Source: Arcticibacter pallidicorallinus
GTDB taxonomy: Bacteria > Bacteroidota > Bacteroidia > Sphingobacteriales > Sphingobacteriaceae
Direction of reading: 5' to 3'
DNA length: 64,000 nucleotides
Assembly (NCBI RefSeq): GCF_003002875.1
Contig: NZ_PVTH01000008.1
Span: 86,971-150,970 of the forward strand
The notes beneath the pieces were generated by a model. That model saw nothing but the letters and a program-made list of their open reading frames with translations. It searched no databases and was not told the DNA's origin. How positions within the stretch are numbered: the first letter of the stretch is position 1; every line of letters begins with the position of its first letter. The translations under genes were made by a program, and so were the position numbers. Positions 50,128-58,752 of the stretch are shown here, piece after piece.

Positions 50128-51156
50128 TTAGTGAATAATCTTAAAAACCATTTCTTTCAGTAGCTCTCCACTATCCGTATTTCCCGTGGACTCTACTCCT
50201 TTGGTTTTCAAGTCATATTCCCGCAGTATGCTCATGATGTCGAATAATCTGCCCAAATTGTAGTTCTTCGCCGCCAGTTCGTAGTCTTTCACAAAATAAG
50301 GATTAACACCCAACTCGCGCGCCAGGTTCGCAGGGCTGCGATCCTGAATATAATGGAACTTCAGTACTTTGGTAAACCAGGTATTCAGCGCTCCCAGCAC
50401 CATCTGTATAGGATTAGCTTTCGGATTAGAGGCAAAGTAGGCAATGATCTGGTTCGCCTTCAAAACATTGCGCTTAGCTAAGGCGTCCTGCAGCTCGAAC
50501 ACATTGTATTCCTTGCTGATACCAATGTTATTCTGCACATCATCCACTGTGATCTCATTTCCCTTCGGGATGTTCAGCATCAGCTTGTCAAGCTCATTTG
50601 AAATCTTCGAAAGATCAGTACCCAAATACTCAGCGATAAGGGCCGATGCCCGCGGGTTCATCCTGTAGGCTTTCTCCCTTGCGTAGTCTTCTACCCAGCC
50701 CGGCACCTTGTTATCATAGATAGTAGCCGATTCAAATATACATCCCGACTTTTCTATCGCCTTATAGGTTTTCTTCCGCTTATCGAACTTCCCGTGTTTA
50801 TAGCAGAAAACGAGGATGGTACTTTCCAGAGGCTTTTCCAGATAAGCTAACAAGGGATCCTGATTTTTCTTATCGTCTCCTTCCTTACTCCACTTCATAT
50901 CCTGCGCTTCCTTAATCAGCACAAGCTGATAGTCACTCATCATGGGATAGCGCTTGGCAGAATTCAGGACGGTCAGTACATCTGTTTCACGGCCGTAAAG
51001 CACCGTCTGATTGAATCCCTTTTCGGCATCAGAGAGTAGATTCTTCTCGATGTAGTCACTGAAAAGATCAATATAATAGGGCTCCTCACCATGGAAAAGA
51101 TAAACCGGCCTGAACTTTCGGACCTTGAGATCATTTAATAAAGCGGAAGCCGTCAT
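50128..51156 (-). CDS. holA: DNA polymerase III delta subunit
   Basis: HolA, 342 residues, the clamp-loader subunit that opens the beta sliding clamp. The start RKFRPVYLFHGEEPYYIDLFSDYIEKNLL is a typical N-terminus, and the tail has the family's helical C-domain with ALNTWFTKVLKF and SILREYDLKTKG. Convergent with pyrC. An upstream box TATCTTCG (51165-51172, minus) is one mismatch from TAnnTTTG. Confidence 0.9.
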   Translation of the reverse strand: MTASALLNDLKVRKFRPVYLFHGEEPYYIDLFSDYIEKNLLSDAEKGFNQTVLYGRETDVLTVLNSAKRYPMMSDYQLVLIKEAQDMKWSKEGDDKKNQDPLLAYLEKPLESTILVFCYKHGKFDKRKKTYKAIEKSGCIFESATIYDNKVPGWVEDYAREKAYRMNPRASALIAEYLGTDLSKISNELDKLMLNIPKGNEITVDDVQNNIGISKEYNVFELQDALAKRNVLKANQIIAYFASNPKANPIQMVLGALNTWFTKVLKFHYIQDRSPANLARELGVNPYFVKDYELAAKNYNLGRLFDIMSILREYDLKTKGVESTGNTDSGELLKEMVFKIIH

Positions 51157-51216
51157 AGAGCTAGCGAAGATACGTCAGATTGCCGAAAGCCGGAAAATGA
51201 TTTTTTTTTATCAACT

Positions 51217-51684
51217 TTGAACGTGCAGTTTCAACCCTATCCGCTCAATTTACCGGCCTACCCTTTTAAACTCAGACAAGCCGACGATACCACCTTTATT
51301 TTTGACGAGATAAGGAAGAAATTTCTGGTACTTACTCCTGAAGAATGGGTAAGACAACATATCGTTCAATACATGATTCAGGAAAGAGGATACCCAAAAT
51401 CCCTGATTAAACTGGAAGGGGGATTAAAGCTTAACTCCATGCAGAAGAGAACCGATATTGTTGCCTTCAACTCCAGGGGACAGAAAGTCCTGCTTGTGGA
51501 GTGCAAGGCACCTTCAGTCAAGATCAATCAGAAAGTGTTCGACCAGATCGCCCGTTACAATATCGTCCACAAAATCCCCTTATTAACGGTAACAAACGGA
51601 CTGGAGCACTATTATTGCCAGATCGATTTTGAAGCCAAAGCATACCACTTTCTGGAGTCGCTCCCTTTTTACAGCAGCCTGTAA
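51217..51684 (+). CDS. HsdR-N-like (PDDEXK) small protein, type I restriction-enzyme-like N-terminal domain
   Basis: A 155-residue protein, read from a TTG start, with the PDDEXK core of the HSDR_N_2 type: GGLKLNSMQKRTDIVAFNSRGQKVLLVECKAPSVKIN, where D, E-x-K form the nuclease centre. The domain stands alone with no helicase. In Bacteroidota this stand-alone gene is common near holA and its function is unknown. Start choice is open: GTG at 51223 is also in frame. Confidence 0.8.
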   Translation: MNVQFQPYPLNLPAYPFKLRQADDTTFIFDEIRKKFLVLTPEEWVRQHIVQYMIQERGYPKSLIKLEGGLKLNSMQKRTDIVAFNSRGQKVLLVECKAPSVKINQKVFDQIARYNIVHKIPLLTVTNGLEHYYCQIDFEAKAYHFLESLPFYSSL

Positions 51685-51726
51685 ATTCCCGCTAAAAGGA
51701 AACACAGGGACCCATCCATGAGGGTC

Positions 51727-52377
51727 TTAACCTACATTCTTGATCTTGATATTTACCAGCCGTGGATTAAACTTAGAAAATAAAGGATGCGAAGATTTAA
51801 TTAGCTTGTCGCCCATCAGCTCTCCAGCTCCTGCATCCGCTGAAGCCTCCTGAGGTAAGGCCAGCACCCCTTGAAAACATGGAAGGTTGTTAGATAGTTT
51901 CCCCGAGTTGAAGTCGACAATAGTACCACCGTTATCCCATCCAAAACCATAGAAAGAGAACTCTATTCCCCCGTTCTCTTTAACTAGATCCTGCAGCGTA
52001 CTGCCAATCTTGAGGCCATTCGCAAAATGATAAACAGAAGCAGAATCACGGAGCTCCAGCATTTCGATCGTCACAAGAGGAGCCTTTTTTTCTTTCCAGT
52101 ACACCGTTATTTCCTTCTCCGTATTAGGCCATACTCTGGTAATAACTCTTTCGAACATGCCTTCCTTAAAGAGAGAATCCTGCTTGACATGATCAAGTCC
52201 AGCTTTCTCAACAAGTATATCGTAGGAGTCTTCCAGCTCTATGTCGCCGATGCCCCAGCAGGTAATCTCAGTTGGATCACCTCCCTGCAGCCAGTCGCCG
52301 GCTTCTTCTTTCACCTTCGGAGAGTTGGTACAAGACATCATAAACAGTAACAGGGCAAAGTAAGCGACTCTCTTCAT
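51727..52377 (-). CDS. Lipoprotein, tandem paralogue A
   Basis: A 216-residue lipoprotein (MKRVAYFALLLFMMSC; lipobox MMSC). I do not recognise a family. It has a tandem paralogue of exactly equal length 34 bases away (52412-53062). Shared features include a [TS]CxG[IV]G motif followed by acidic and SY residues near the N-terminus, VYWKEK in the middle, and an FN-G-L/I...PC-GVL segment near the end. Confidence 0.75.
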   Translation of the reverse strand: MKRVAYFALLLFMMSCTNSPKVKEEAGDWLQGGDPTEITCWGIGDIELEDSYDILVEKAGLDHVKQDSLFKEGMFERVITRVWPNTEKEITVYWKEKKAPLVTIEMLELRDSASVYHFANGLKIGSTLQDLVKENGGIEFSFYGFGWDNGGTIVDFNSGKLSNNLPCFQGVLALPQEASADAGAGELMGDKLIKSSHPLFSKFNPRLVNIKIKNVG

Positions 52378-52411
52378 AAGGAACTTTATTAATATAAAGG
52401 GGAAATTGATA

Positions 52412-53062
52412 CTATTGTTTGTTCAGCACCCGTATAGCGCTCAGATTTACCTCGATTCTTTGGAGGATCTTATCGTAAGACTCTACAATCTCCTGCTGTT
52501 TGAATGCTTCGTACTGGTCTTTATAAACATTCTCCTGACTCGACCACTCGAGCACCCCTGTAAGACAAGGGTTTCTCTCCGCAATGGAGCCATTATTGAA
52601 GCTCGTAATCAAGCCACTTCGCTCCACTGCATAAAAGTTGCGAAAGGTAAGAGGCATGTTATTGTTCATTCGCACCATATCCCGCATACCTAATCCCACC
52701 CGTATCGAATCTCCCGTGCGATAAATGGAAGCGGGGTCTACAACTTCCAGATAATTAACGGTTTTAAATGGAGGCGTCTTTTCTTTCCAGTAGACATTTA
52801 CAGCCTTCGGCGTGTTCTCCCAAACCGTTGTAAAACTTCCATAAACCGTATTCTCATGAGGTGTCAGCGCCTTAGCCCCAACCTGCTTTTCAAGCTCCTC
52901 ATAGCTGATGCTCATTTTAATTTCCCCTACCCCTTCACACGAGATCAAGATAGCCGGATCAACCTGATCTTTTTCAGCCTCACCCGCAGCCTGCTTAGTC
53001 GTTCCCGACTGTTGGCAGCCCGCAAAAGCGAGCAGTAAAAATGAATAGAAAAGATACTTCAT
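52412..53062 (-). CDS. Lipoprotein, tandem paralogue B
   Basis: A 216-residue lipoprotein (MKYLFYSFLLLAFAGC; lipobox AFAGC). It resembles the neighbouring paralogue A along its length (SCEGVGEIKM, VYWKEKTPP, FNNGSIAERNPCLTGVLEW). It starts one base after the valS stop, so both lipoprotein genes may be co-transcribed with valS, though a functional link is not evident. Confidence 0.75.
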   Translation of the reverse strand: MKYLFYSFLLLAFAGCQQSGTTKQAAGEAEKDQVDPAILISCEGVGEIKMSISYEELEKQVGAKALTPHENTVYGSFTTVWENTPKAVNVYWKEKTPPFKTVNYLEVVDPASIYRTGDSIRVGLGMRDMVRMNNNMPLTFRNFYAVERSGLITSFNNGSIAERNPCLTGVLEWSSQENVYKDQYEAFKQQEIVESYDKILQRIEVNLSAIRVLNKQ

Positions 53063-53063
53063 A

Positions 53064-55718
53064 TTATCCCAGGTTTAATGCCTTCAAACTCTCTTTTAAG
53101 GTAGCGATCTTCGCTTCTGCGTCTGCCTGTTTGGCTTTCTCATTAGCAACGACCTCCGGTTTAGCGTTTTGAACAAAGCGCTCATTAGAAAGTTTTTTAT
53201 TTACAGAAAACAGGAAGCCTTCAAAATATTCGATATCCTTCATCATCCGGTCGTATTCCGCCTGCGGATCAACGTTGCCTTCCAGACTGATGAAGAATTC
53301 ATCACGACCGGTCATAAACGAAGATGCACCAGAAACCTTTTCCTCTACGAAGGTTACTTCGCTCAGATTGGCAAGCTTGTTCAGGATATGCAGATAAGCG
53401 TGGTAATCCACATCAGAGTTTACTTTTACCGATAAAGGCAGCGCTTCTTTCGGCGAGATCTGCTTACTGTTACGGGTATTACGAACTTCAGAAACCACTT
53501 TCTTGATCACCTCAATTTCTTTAAGCAGCTTCTCATCTGTTACAGCAGGCTGTGGATATGCCGCAACCACACAGCAATCAAGCTCCCCACGCTCTCCGAA
53601 TATTTCATCATGCCATAGCTCTTCCGTCAGGAACGGCATGAAAGGATGCAGCAATGTCAATATCTTCTCAAAAAATGCCTTAGTCGCAGTCACCGTAAAC
53701 TCATCTGCCGGTTGCTGATAAGGAGGCTTAACCATCTCCAGGTACCAGGAGCAGAAATCATCCCATATCAGCTTATATGTCGCCATTAAGGCTTCCGATA
53801 ACCGATATTGCGCATAATGCGATTCAATCTCCACCAGCGCTTCATTAAAACGGTTTTCAAACCAGCTGATCGCTGCTTTATTATCCGGATTCTCTCCCGG
53901 GGTTGTAGATTCAGACCAGCCTTTAAGCAGTTTGAACGCGTTCCAGATCTTGTTGGTGAAATTACGTCCCTGCTCACAGTATGACTCATCAAACATCAGG
54001 TCATTGCCCGCAGGCGAGCAAAGAAGCATGCCCACGCGCACGCCATCTGCCCCATATTGATTAATCAGCTCAATAGGGTCAGGTGAATTACCTAAAGACT
54101 TGGACATCTTACGGCCGAGCTTATCACGTACGATTCCGGTCAGATAAACATTCTTAAAAGGTGCTTCTCCGCGGAACTCATGTCCTGCCATAATCATACG
54201 TGCCACCCAGAAGAAAAGAATTTCCGGAGCAGTAACCAGATCATTGGTTGGATAATAGTAGTTCAGATCTGCATTTCCTTCCTTCTCAGGATGTCCGCAT
54301 ACAGAGGGGTCAAATACCGATATCGGCCATAGCCAGGAAGAGAACCAGGTATCCACCACGTCTTCATCCTGAACGATACCATGGGCAGACTGTCCACCCG
54401 CAGTAAACAAGGCCTCAGCTTCCTCTGCAGTCTTGGCCACTACCCATTCTGCTTTGTCGTTATACCAGGCCGGGATACGCTGTCCCCACCATAGCTGCCT
54501 GCTGATACACCAGTCTTTCACGTTCTCCATCCAATGACGGTAGGTGTTGGTGAACTTATCCGGAATAAGCTTCACATCGCCTTCCAGCACATATTCCAGC
54601 GCAGGCTTCGCCATCTCTTCCATCTTGCAGAACCACTGCAGCGACAGCTTCGGCTCAATGACCGCATCGGTTCTTTCAGAGAAACCAACCTGCGATTTAT
54701 AATCTTCAACTTTTTCTAAGAGCTCTCCCTCTTCCAGCAAACGAGCAATCTTTTTACGGGCTACGAAACGTTCTTCACCAACCAGAATAACAGCCTTCTC
54801 ATTCAGCGTACCATCATCATTCAGAATATCTATAACAGGGAGCTTGTGTTTCAGTCCCAGCTCATAGTCATTCAAATCATGCGCAGGCGTAACTTTCAGG
54901 CAGCCGGTACCGAATTCCATCTCAACATACTCGTCTTCGATAACAGGAATCTCGCGATTGATAAGCGGGATAATAACTTTCTTACCCTTAAGATGCGTAT
55001 AGCGCTCATCATTAGGATTTACGCAGATTGCGCTATCCGCCATGATGGTCTCCGGACGAGTCGTGGCAATGAGGATATATTCCGGATTATCAGACGTCGT
55101 ACCGGCAACCTGATAACGGATGTAATATAGCTTTTGATTAACTTCTTTACGGATAACCTCTTCGTCTGATACCGCTGTCTTCCCTTTAGGATCCCAGTTA
55201 ACCATACGCACTCCGCGGTAGATCAGTCCTTTATTGTATAAATGTATAAACGTATCGGTTACTGCTTCAGACAGGTCCTCATCCATGGTAAACTTGGTTC
55301 TGTCCCAGTCACATGAAGCTCCCAATTTTTCCAACTGCTTCAGGATGATGCCACCGTACTTTTCTTTCCATTCCCAGGCATATTTCAGGAACTCCTCGCG
55401 GGAGATATCCTTTTTCTCGATGCCTCTCTCCTTCAGCATGGCAACAACCTTCGCCTCCGTTGCTATAGAAGCATGGTCTGTACCAGGAACCCAGCAAGCA
55501 TTCTTACCAAGCATTCTTGCCCTGCGAACCAGAACATCCTGAATGGTATTGTTCAACATATGCCCCATATGAAGCACCCCGGTTACATTAGGTGGCGGAA
55601 TCACAATGGTATAAGGTTCACGATCATCCGGTTCTGAATGAAAGAAGCCTTTTTCCAACCAATAGCTATACCACTTATCTTCTGTTTCCTTAGGATTATA
55701 TGTTTTAGAAATGCTCAT
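53064..55718 (-). CDS. valS: Valyl-tRNA synthetase
   Basis: ValS, about 884 residues from ATG 55718, class I synthetase with PPNVTGVLHMGHM (HIGH motif) and KMSKSLGNSPDP (KMSKS). The editing CP1 domain, with the ATTRPETIMAD segment, and the C-terminal coiled coil (EYDRMMKDIEYFEGFLFSVNKKLSNERFVQNA) are present. The start is set here because a TATTTTTG box lies at 55748-55755, overlapping an extra upstream in-frame ATG at 55748. Confidence 0.97.
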   Translation of the reverse strand: MSISKTYNPKETEDKWYSYWLEKGFFHSEPDDREPYTIVIPPPNVTGVLHMGHMLNNTIQDVLVRRARMLGKNACWVPGTDHASIATEAKVVAMLKERGIEKKDISREEFLKYAWEWKEKYGGIILKQLEKLGASCDWDRTKFTMDEDLSEAVTDTFIHLYNKGLIYRGVRMVNWDPKGKTAVSDEEVIRKEVNQKLYYIRYQVAGTTSDNPEYILIATTRPETIMADSAICVNPNDERYTHLKGKKVIIPLINREIPVIEDEYVEMEFGTGCLKVTPAHDLNDYELGLKHKLPVIDILNDDGTLNEKAVILVGEERFVARKKIARLLEEGELLEKVEDYKSQVGFSERTDAVIEPKLSLQWFCKMEEMAKPALEYVLEGDVKLIPDKFTNTYRHWMENVKDWCISRQLWWGQRIPAWYNDKAEWVVAKTAEEAEALFTAGGQSAHGIVQDEDVVDTWFSSWLWPISVFDPSVCGHPEKEGNADLNYYYPTNDLVTAPEILFFWVARMIMAGHEFRGEAPFKNVYLTGIVRDKLGRKMSKSLGNSPDPIELINQYGADGVRVGMLLCSPAGNDLMFDESYCEQGRNFTNKIWNAFKLLKGWSESTTPGENPDNKAAISWFENRFNEALVEIESHYAQYRLSEALMATYKLIWDDFCSWYLEMVKPPYQQPADEFTVTATKAFFEKILTLLHPFMPFLTEELWHDEIFGERGELDCCVVAAYPQPAVTDEKLLKEIEVIKKVVSEVRNTRNSKQISPKEALPLSVKVNSDVDYHAYLHILNKLANLSEVTFVEEKVSGASSFMTGRDEFFISLEGNVDPQAEYDRMMKDIEYFEGFLFSVNKKLSNERFVQNAKPEVVANEKAKQADAEAKIATLKESLKALNLG

Positions 55719-55747
55719 TTTAGAGGGAGTATAAATTAATATATCCA

Positions 55748-55755
55748 CAAAAATA
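55748..55755 (-). promoter_or_regulatory. -7 box TATTTTTG for valS
   Basis: On the minus strand TATTTTTG fits TAnnTTTG exactly, 29 bases upstream of ATG 55718. A T-rich stretch but no clean TTG at the -33 spacing was seen. Confidence 0.5.
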
Positions 55756-55799
55756 AAGCTTTAATGCGGAATATTGAATTATATAAAGCGTTTTGGGAG

Positions 55800-56624
55800 C
55801 TAGAGCAGCAACGGTGCGGACTGCACAGCACTGCCCAAAAACAGCGAAGCCTTCTCATCGAACTCAGGCACCGCACCTGTGGTGTAGAACTGCCGGCTAT
55901 CCCCCAATGAACAGCACGCCCGCAAATCGCTGTGTCTCTCCAGGTAATCAGCCAAACTATCGGCTATCAACTCCCCTTGAGAGATCAGGTTCACACCTCC
56001 TGGAAGATATTTCAAAATAATATCCTTCAGTAGCGGATAATGCGTGCAGGCAAGAACAACCGTATCGATATCCGGACTCTTGGCAAACAGATTTTCCAGA
56101 TCTTTTCTGATGAAATACTCAGCCCCGGGTGTCCGAAACTCATTGTTTTCAATCAATGGGACCCACAAGGGACACGCTTCCTGATAAACCTGTATTTCCG
56201 GAAAGAACTTATGAATCTCGATAACGTACGATTCGGAACTGACCGTTCCCTGTGTCGCCAAAATTCCCACCTTCCCCGTTCGGGTATACTGACCGATCAC
56301 TTCCGCAGTCGGCCTGATCACACCCAAGACCCTCCTAAAGGGATCATAAAGCGGCAAGTCGTTTTGCTGAATGGTACGCAAAGCCTTTGCCGAAGCCGTA
56401 TTGCAAGCCAGTACCACCAGATTACAGTCTAAAGCAAATAACTGCTGTACACACTCCCAGGTATAGCGGTAAACCGTTTCAAACGAACGCGTCCCATAAG
56501 GCACCCGGGCATTGTCGCCGAGGTAGATATAATTATATTGCGGCAGGCGCTGCACGATCTCCTTAAAGACCGTCAATCCGCCGTAACCCGAATCGAAAAC
56601 CCCGATAGGCCCTTGTTTCATCAT
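55800..56624 (-). CDS. murI: Glutamate racemase
   Basis: MurI, 274 residues, supplies D-glutamate for peptidoglycan. Both catalytic cysteines are present, in LACNTASAKA and LACTHYPLL, and the N-terminus has FDSGYGGLTV. It overlaps the DUF1634 gene by four bases (ATGA). Confidence 0.96.
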   Translation of the reverse strand: MMKQGPIGVFDSGYGGLTVFKEIVQRLPQYNYIYLGDNARVPYGTRSFETVYRYTWECVQQLFALDCNLVVLACNTASAKALRTIQQNDLPLYDPFRRVLGVIRPTAEVIGQYTRTGKVGILATQGTVSSESYVIEIHKFFPEIQVYQEACPLWVPLIENNEFRTPGAEYFIRKDLENLFAKSPDIDTVVLACTHYPLLKDIILKYLPGGVNLISQGELIADSLADYLERHSDLRACCSLGDSRQFYTTGAVPEFDEKASLFLGSAVQSAPLLL

Positions 56625-57007
56625 CCGGCCAGACCTCCAAACATACCAACAGAAATAATAAGTAAAACAATTACAGTGATCACCACATACAGATAATCCC
56701 CTTCGAGAGCAAAGGCAAATACTGAAAGCGCTACACGCAATATCGGCGTAGCAATCAGGATGAGCACTCCTGCCTGAATAACCGCTCTCGCATCCAATGC
56801 AAGAAGCCCTCCATAAATACCCTCCAGGCTCCTCAGATACTCAGGCGCCCCCCTGAACTGAGTAAAATCTGAAATCTCCGATCGGTGCAGGATCAGAAAC
56901 ATCAGTCCTCCGATAATAGCTACCAGACAAGCCGACAGTACCCCAAACCTCAGGAGCTTACCCACAACAGTGGCTACATCTCTGTCCGTTTTGATTAATC
57001 TGCTCAT
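56621..57007 (-). CDS. DUF1634 membrane protein
   Basis: A 128-residue protein with three hydrophobic segments (about 18-40, 74-96, 100-124), matching DUF1634 (VVGKLLRFGVLSACLVAIIGGLMF; ILRVALSVFAFALEGDYLYVVIT). It overlaps both murI and the TauE-like gene by four bases; its partner is the sulfite exporter-like protein. Confidence 0.85.
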   Translation of the reverse strand: MSRLIKTDRDVATVVGKLLRFGVLSACLVAIIGGLMFLILHRSEISDFTQFRGAPEYLRSLEGIYGGLLALDARAVIQAGVLILIATPILRVALSVFAFALEGDYLYVVITVIVLLIISVGMFGGLAG

Positions 57008-57840
57008 AGCCTCCCCGTTAAGCCGTTATAAATCATCTCCAAAGCGAGAAAACCAATCACTACACTAAAAAGCAGGCGCAATTTCTTAACATCAGCTTTC
57101 AGCAGGATCTTCGAACCGGCAAATGCACCGATCAGTACACCGATCACAACCGGCATAGCCAGATCCGGATCGATATACCCCCGCTGAAGATAGACCACCG
57201 CACTGGCAGCTGCGGTAACGCCTATCATGAAATTGCTGGTTGTTGTGCTCACCTTGAAGGGTATGCGCATAACGGTGTCCATGGCCAGGACCTTGAGAGC
57301 CCCGGATCCGATACCCAGAAGTCCGGAAATCACCCCCGCCACGGTCATCAATGAATAACCTCCAAGAACCCGATGCACTTTATAGTCAACCGGCCCGGCC
57401 GGACCTGTATAAGAACCGTTAAGTTTAAGAAGCCGGGCAAGCTTACTTTTTTCGGAAGTATCCGCCGCTTCGTTCTTCTTACGCAAAGCCATAAGAGCAG
57501 AAAACAGCAATACCACACCAAAGATCACCGCCACGATATTAGTAGGCATATAAACAGCGATCAGGGCGCCTATTATTGCCCCCGTTGTCGTCGCTATCTC
57601 CAGAAACATCCCGATTCGGATATTGGTAATCCCTTCTTTAATATAAGCCACTGCCGATCCCGACGACGTGGCGATAGACGAAACCAGCGCACAGCCAATG
57701 GCGTACCGGATATCTACGTTAAATACCAGCGTCAGCAGCGGAATCAATACAACTCCCCCTCCTAATCCCGTCAAAGCGCCGACCAGGCCGGCCGCAATAG
57801 CGCCCATGAAGAGAATAGATGTAAAAAGCAATACGCTCAT
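57004..57840 (-). CDS. TauE/SafE-family membrane transporter
   Basis: A 278-residue permease with seven to eight helices and the family's two Gly-rich repeats, GALTGLGGGVVLIPLL and SGLLGIGSGALKVLAMD. TauE/SafE proteins export sulfite or sulfoacetate, or take up anions; the substrate here is not decided. The -7 box TAAGTTTG lies just upstream, overlapping the stop codon of the preceding ppx-like gene. Confidence 0.9.
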   Translation of the reverse strand: MSVLLFTSILFMGAIAAGLVGALTGLGGGVVLIPLLTLVFNVDIRYAIGCALVSSIATSSGSAVAYIKEGITNIRIGMFLEIATTTGAIIGALIAVYMPTNIVAVIFGVVLLFSALMALRKKNEAADTSEKSKLARLLKLNGSYTGPAGPVDYKVHRVLGGYSLMTVAGVISGLLGIGSGALKVLAMDTVMRIPFKVSTTTSNFMIGVTAAASAVVYLQRGYIDPDLAMPVVIGVLIGAFAGSKILLKADVKKLRLLFSVVIGFLALEMIYNGLTGRL

Positions 57841-57865
57841 AAGCCTGATACCCGATTAAGACATG

Positions 57866-57873
57866 CAAACTTA
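57866..57873 (-). promoter_or_regulatory. -7 box TAAGTTTG for the TauE/DUF1634/murI operon
   Basis: TAAGTTTG on the minus strand fits TAnnTTTG and contains the TAA stop of the ppx-like gene (57871-57873). No clean -33 TTG. It would start transcripts about 20 bases before ATG 57840. Confidence 0.42.
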
Positions 57874-58752
57874 TGATTTTAAATTTTTATCTATAAGGAC
57901 CTGAATGATTCCGTCAGCCATTCCAACCCTGGGTACATATATCTGCTTTACTGAGGCCCATTTCATTACGCTCAGGTAAATTTCAGATGCCGGAACAATT
58001 ACGTCCGCCCGGTCAGGATTTAACTTCATCAGGCTAATTCTTTCCTTCAATGAGTAGGAACGAAGGTTCAGATACATATCATTGAGTTTTGAAAAGCTCA
58101 GCGGACTACCATCTTTTTGATCAGACATGCGGAATAATTTGTTGATGTTTCCACCGGTCCCAATCCCGATCAGGTTCTTGTAGATACGCGTATTCGCTTT
58201 GATCCACTTATGCATCTCATCCCATTCCTCCTGCGTGTCAGCATTGTCCAGCATACGGACCGTTCCGATCGAAAAGGACCTCGACACTTCGACCTTGCCT
58301 TTCGTAAAGATCGAAAGCTCTGTACTACCTCCACCCACATCGATATAGAGATAGTTCTTATCCAGCTCCAGACTTTCAGCAATATGGGTGGAGTAGATAA
58401 TGTTGGCTTCGGTCTGACCTTCCACAATCTGTAGATTAAGGTTCCCCTCCTCCATGATCCGTTTCGTTATCTCCGCACCGTTCTCGGCCTCCCGCATGGC
58501 CGAAGTTGCGCAGGCCATATAATCCGATACTTTATAAACATCCATAAGGAGCTTAAAGGCCGACATCGTTTTGACCAGTTCCTCTGCTTTCCGCTCCCCG
58601 ATCTTCTTATCGAGAAAAGCGTCATCTCCCAAACGGAGAGGCACCCGGATGAACGTATTTTTCTTATATGTAATTTCTTTACCCTCCTGATTAATATCTG
58701 CTATTAATAAGCGAACGGCATTTGATCCAACGTCTATTGCTGCGTATCTCAC
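57871..58752 (-). CDS. Ppx/GppA-type exopolyphosphatase
   Basis: A 293-residue member of the Ppx/GppA phosphatase family: AAIDVGSNAVRLLIADI (phosphate-1 motif), CATSAMREAENG, YIDVGGGSTELSIF (phosphate-2) and a final ADGIIQVLID. It removes terminal phosphates from polyphosphate or the pentaphosphate of pppGpp. It overlaps ppk by four bases (ATGA), so polyphosphate is the likely substrate. The shorter length lacks the C-terminal HD-like domain found in E. coli Ppx. Confidence 0.9.
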   Translation of the reverse strand: MRYAAIDVGSNAVRLLIADINQEGKEITYKKNTFIRVPLRLGDDAFLDKKIGERKAEELVKTMSAFKLLMDVYKVSDYMACATSAMREAENGAEITKRIMEEGNLNLQIVEGQTEANIIYSTHIAESLELDKNYLYIDVGGGSTELSIFTKGKVEVSRSFSIGTVRMLDNADTQEEWDEMHKWIKANTRIYKNLIGIGTGGNINKLFRMSDQKDGSPLSFSKLNDMYLNLRSYSLKERISLMKLNPDRADVIVPASEIYLSVMKWASVKQIYVPRVGMADGIIQVLIDKNLKS

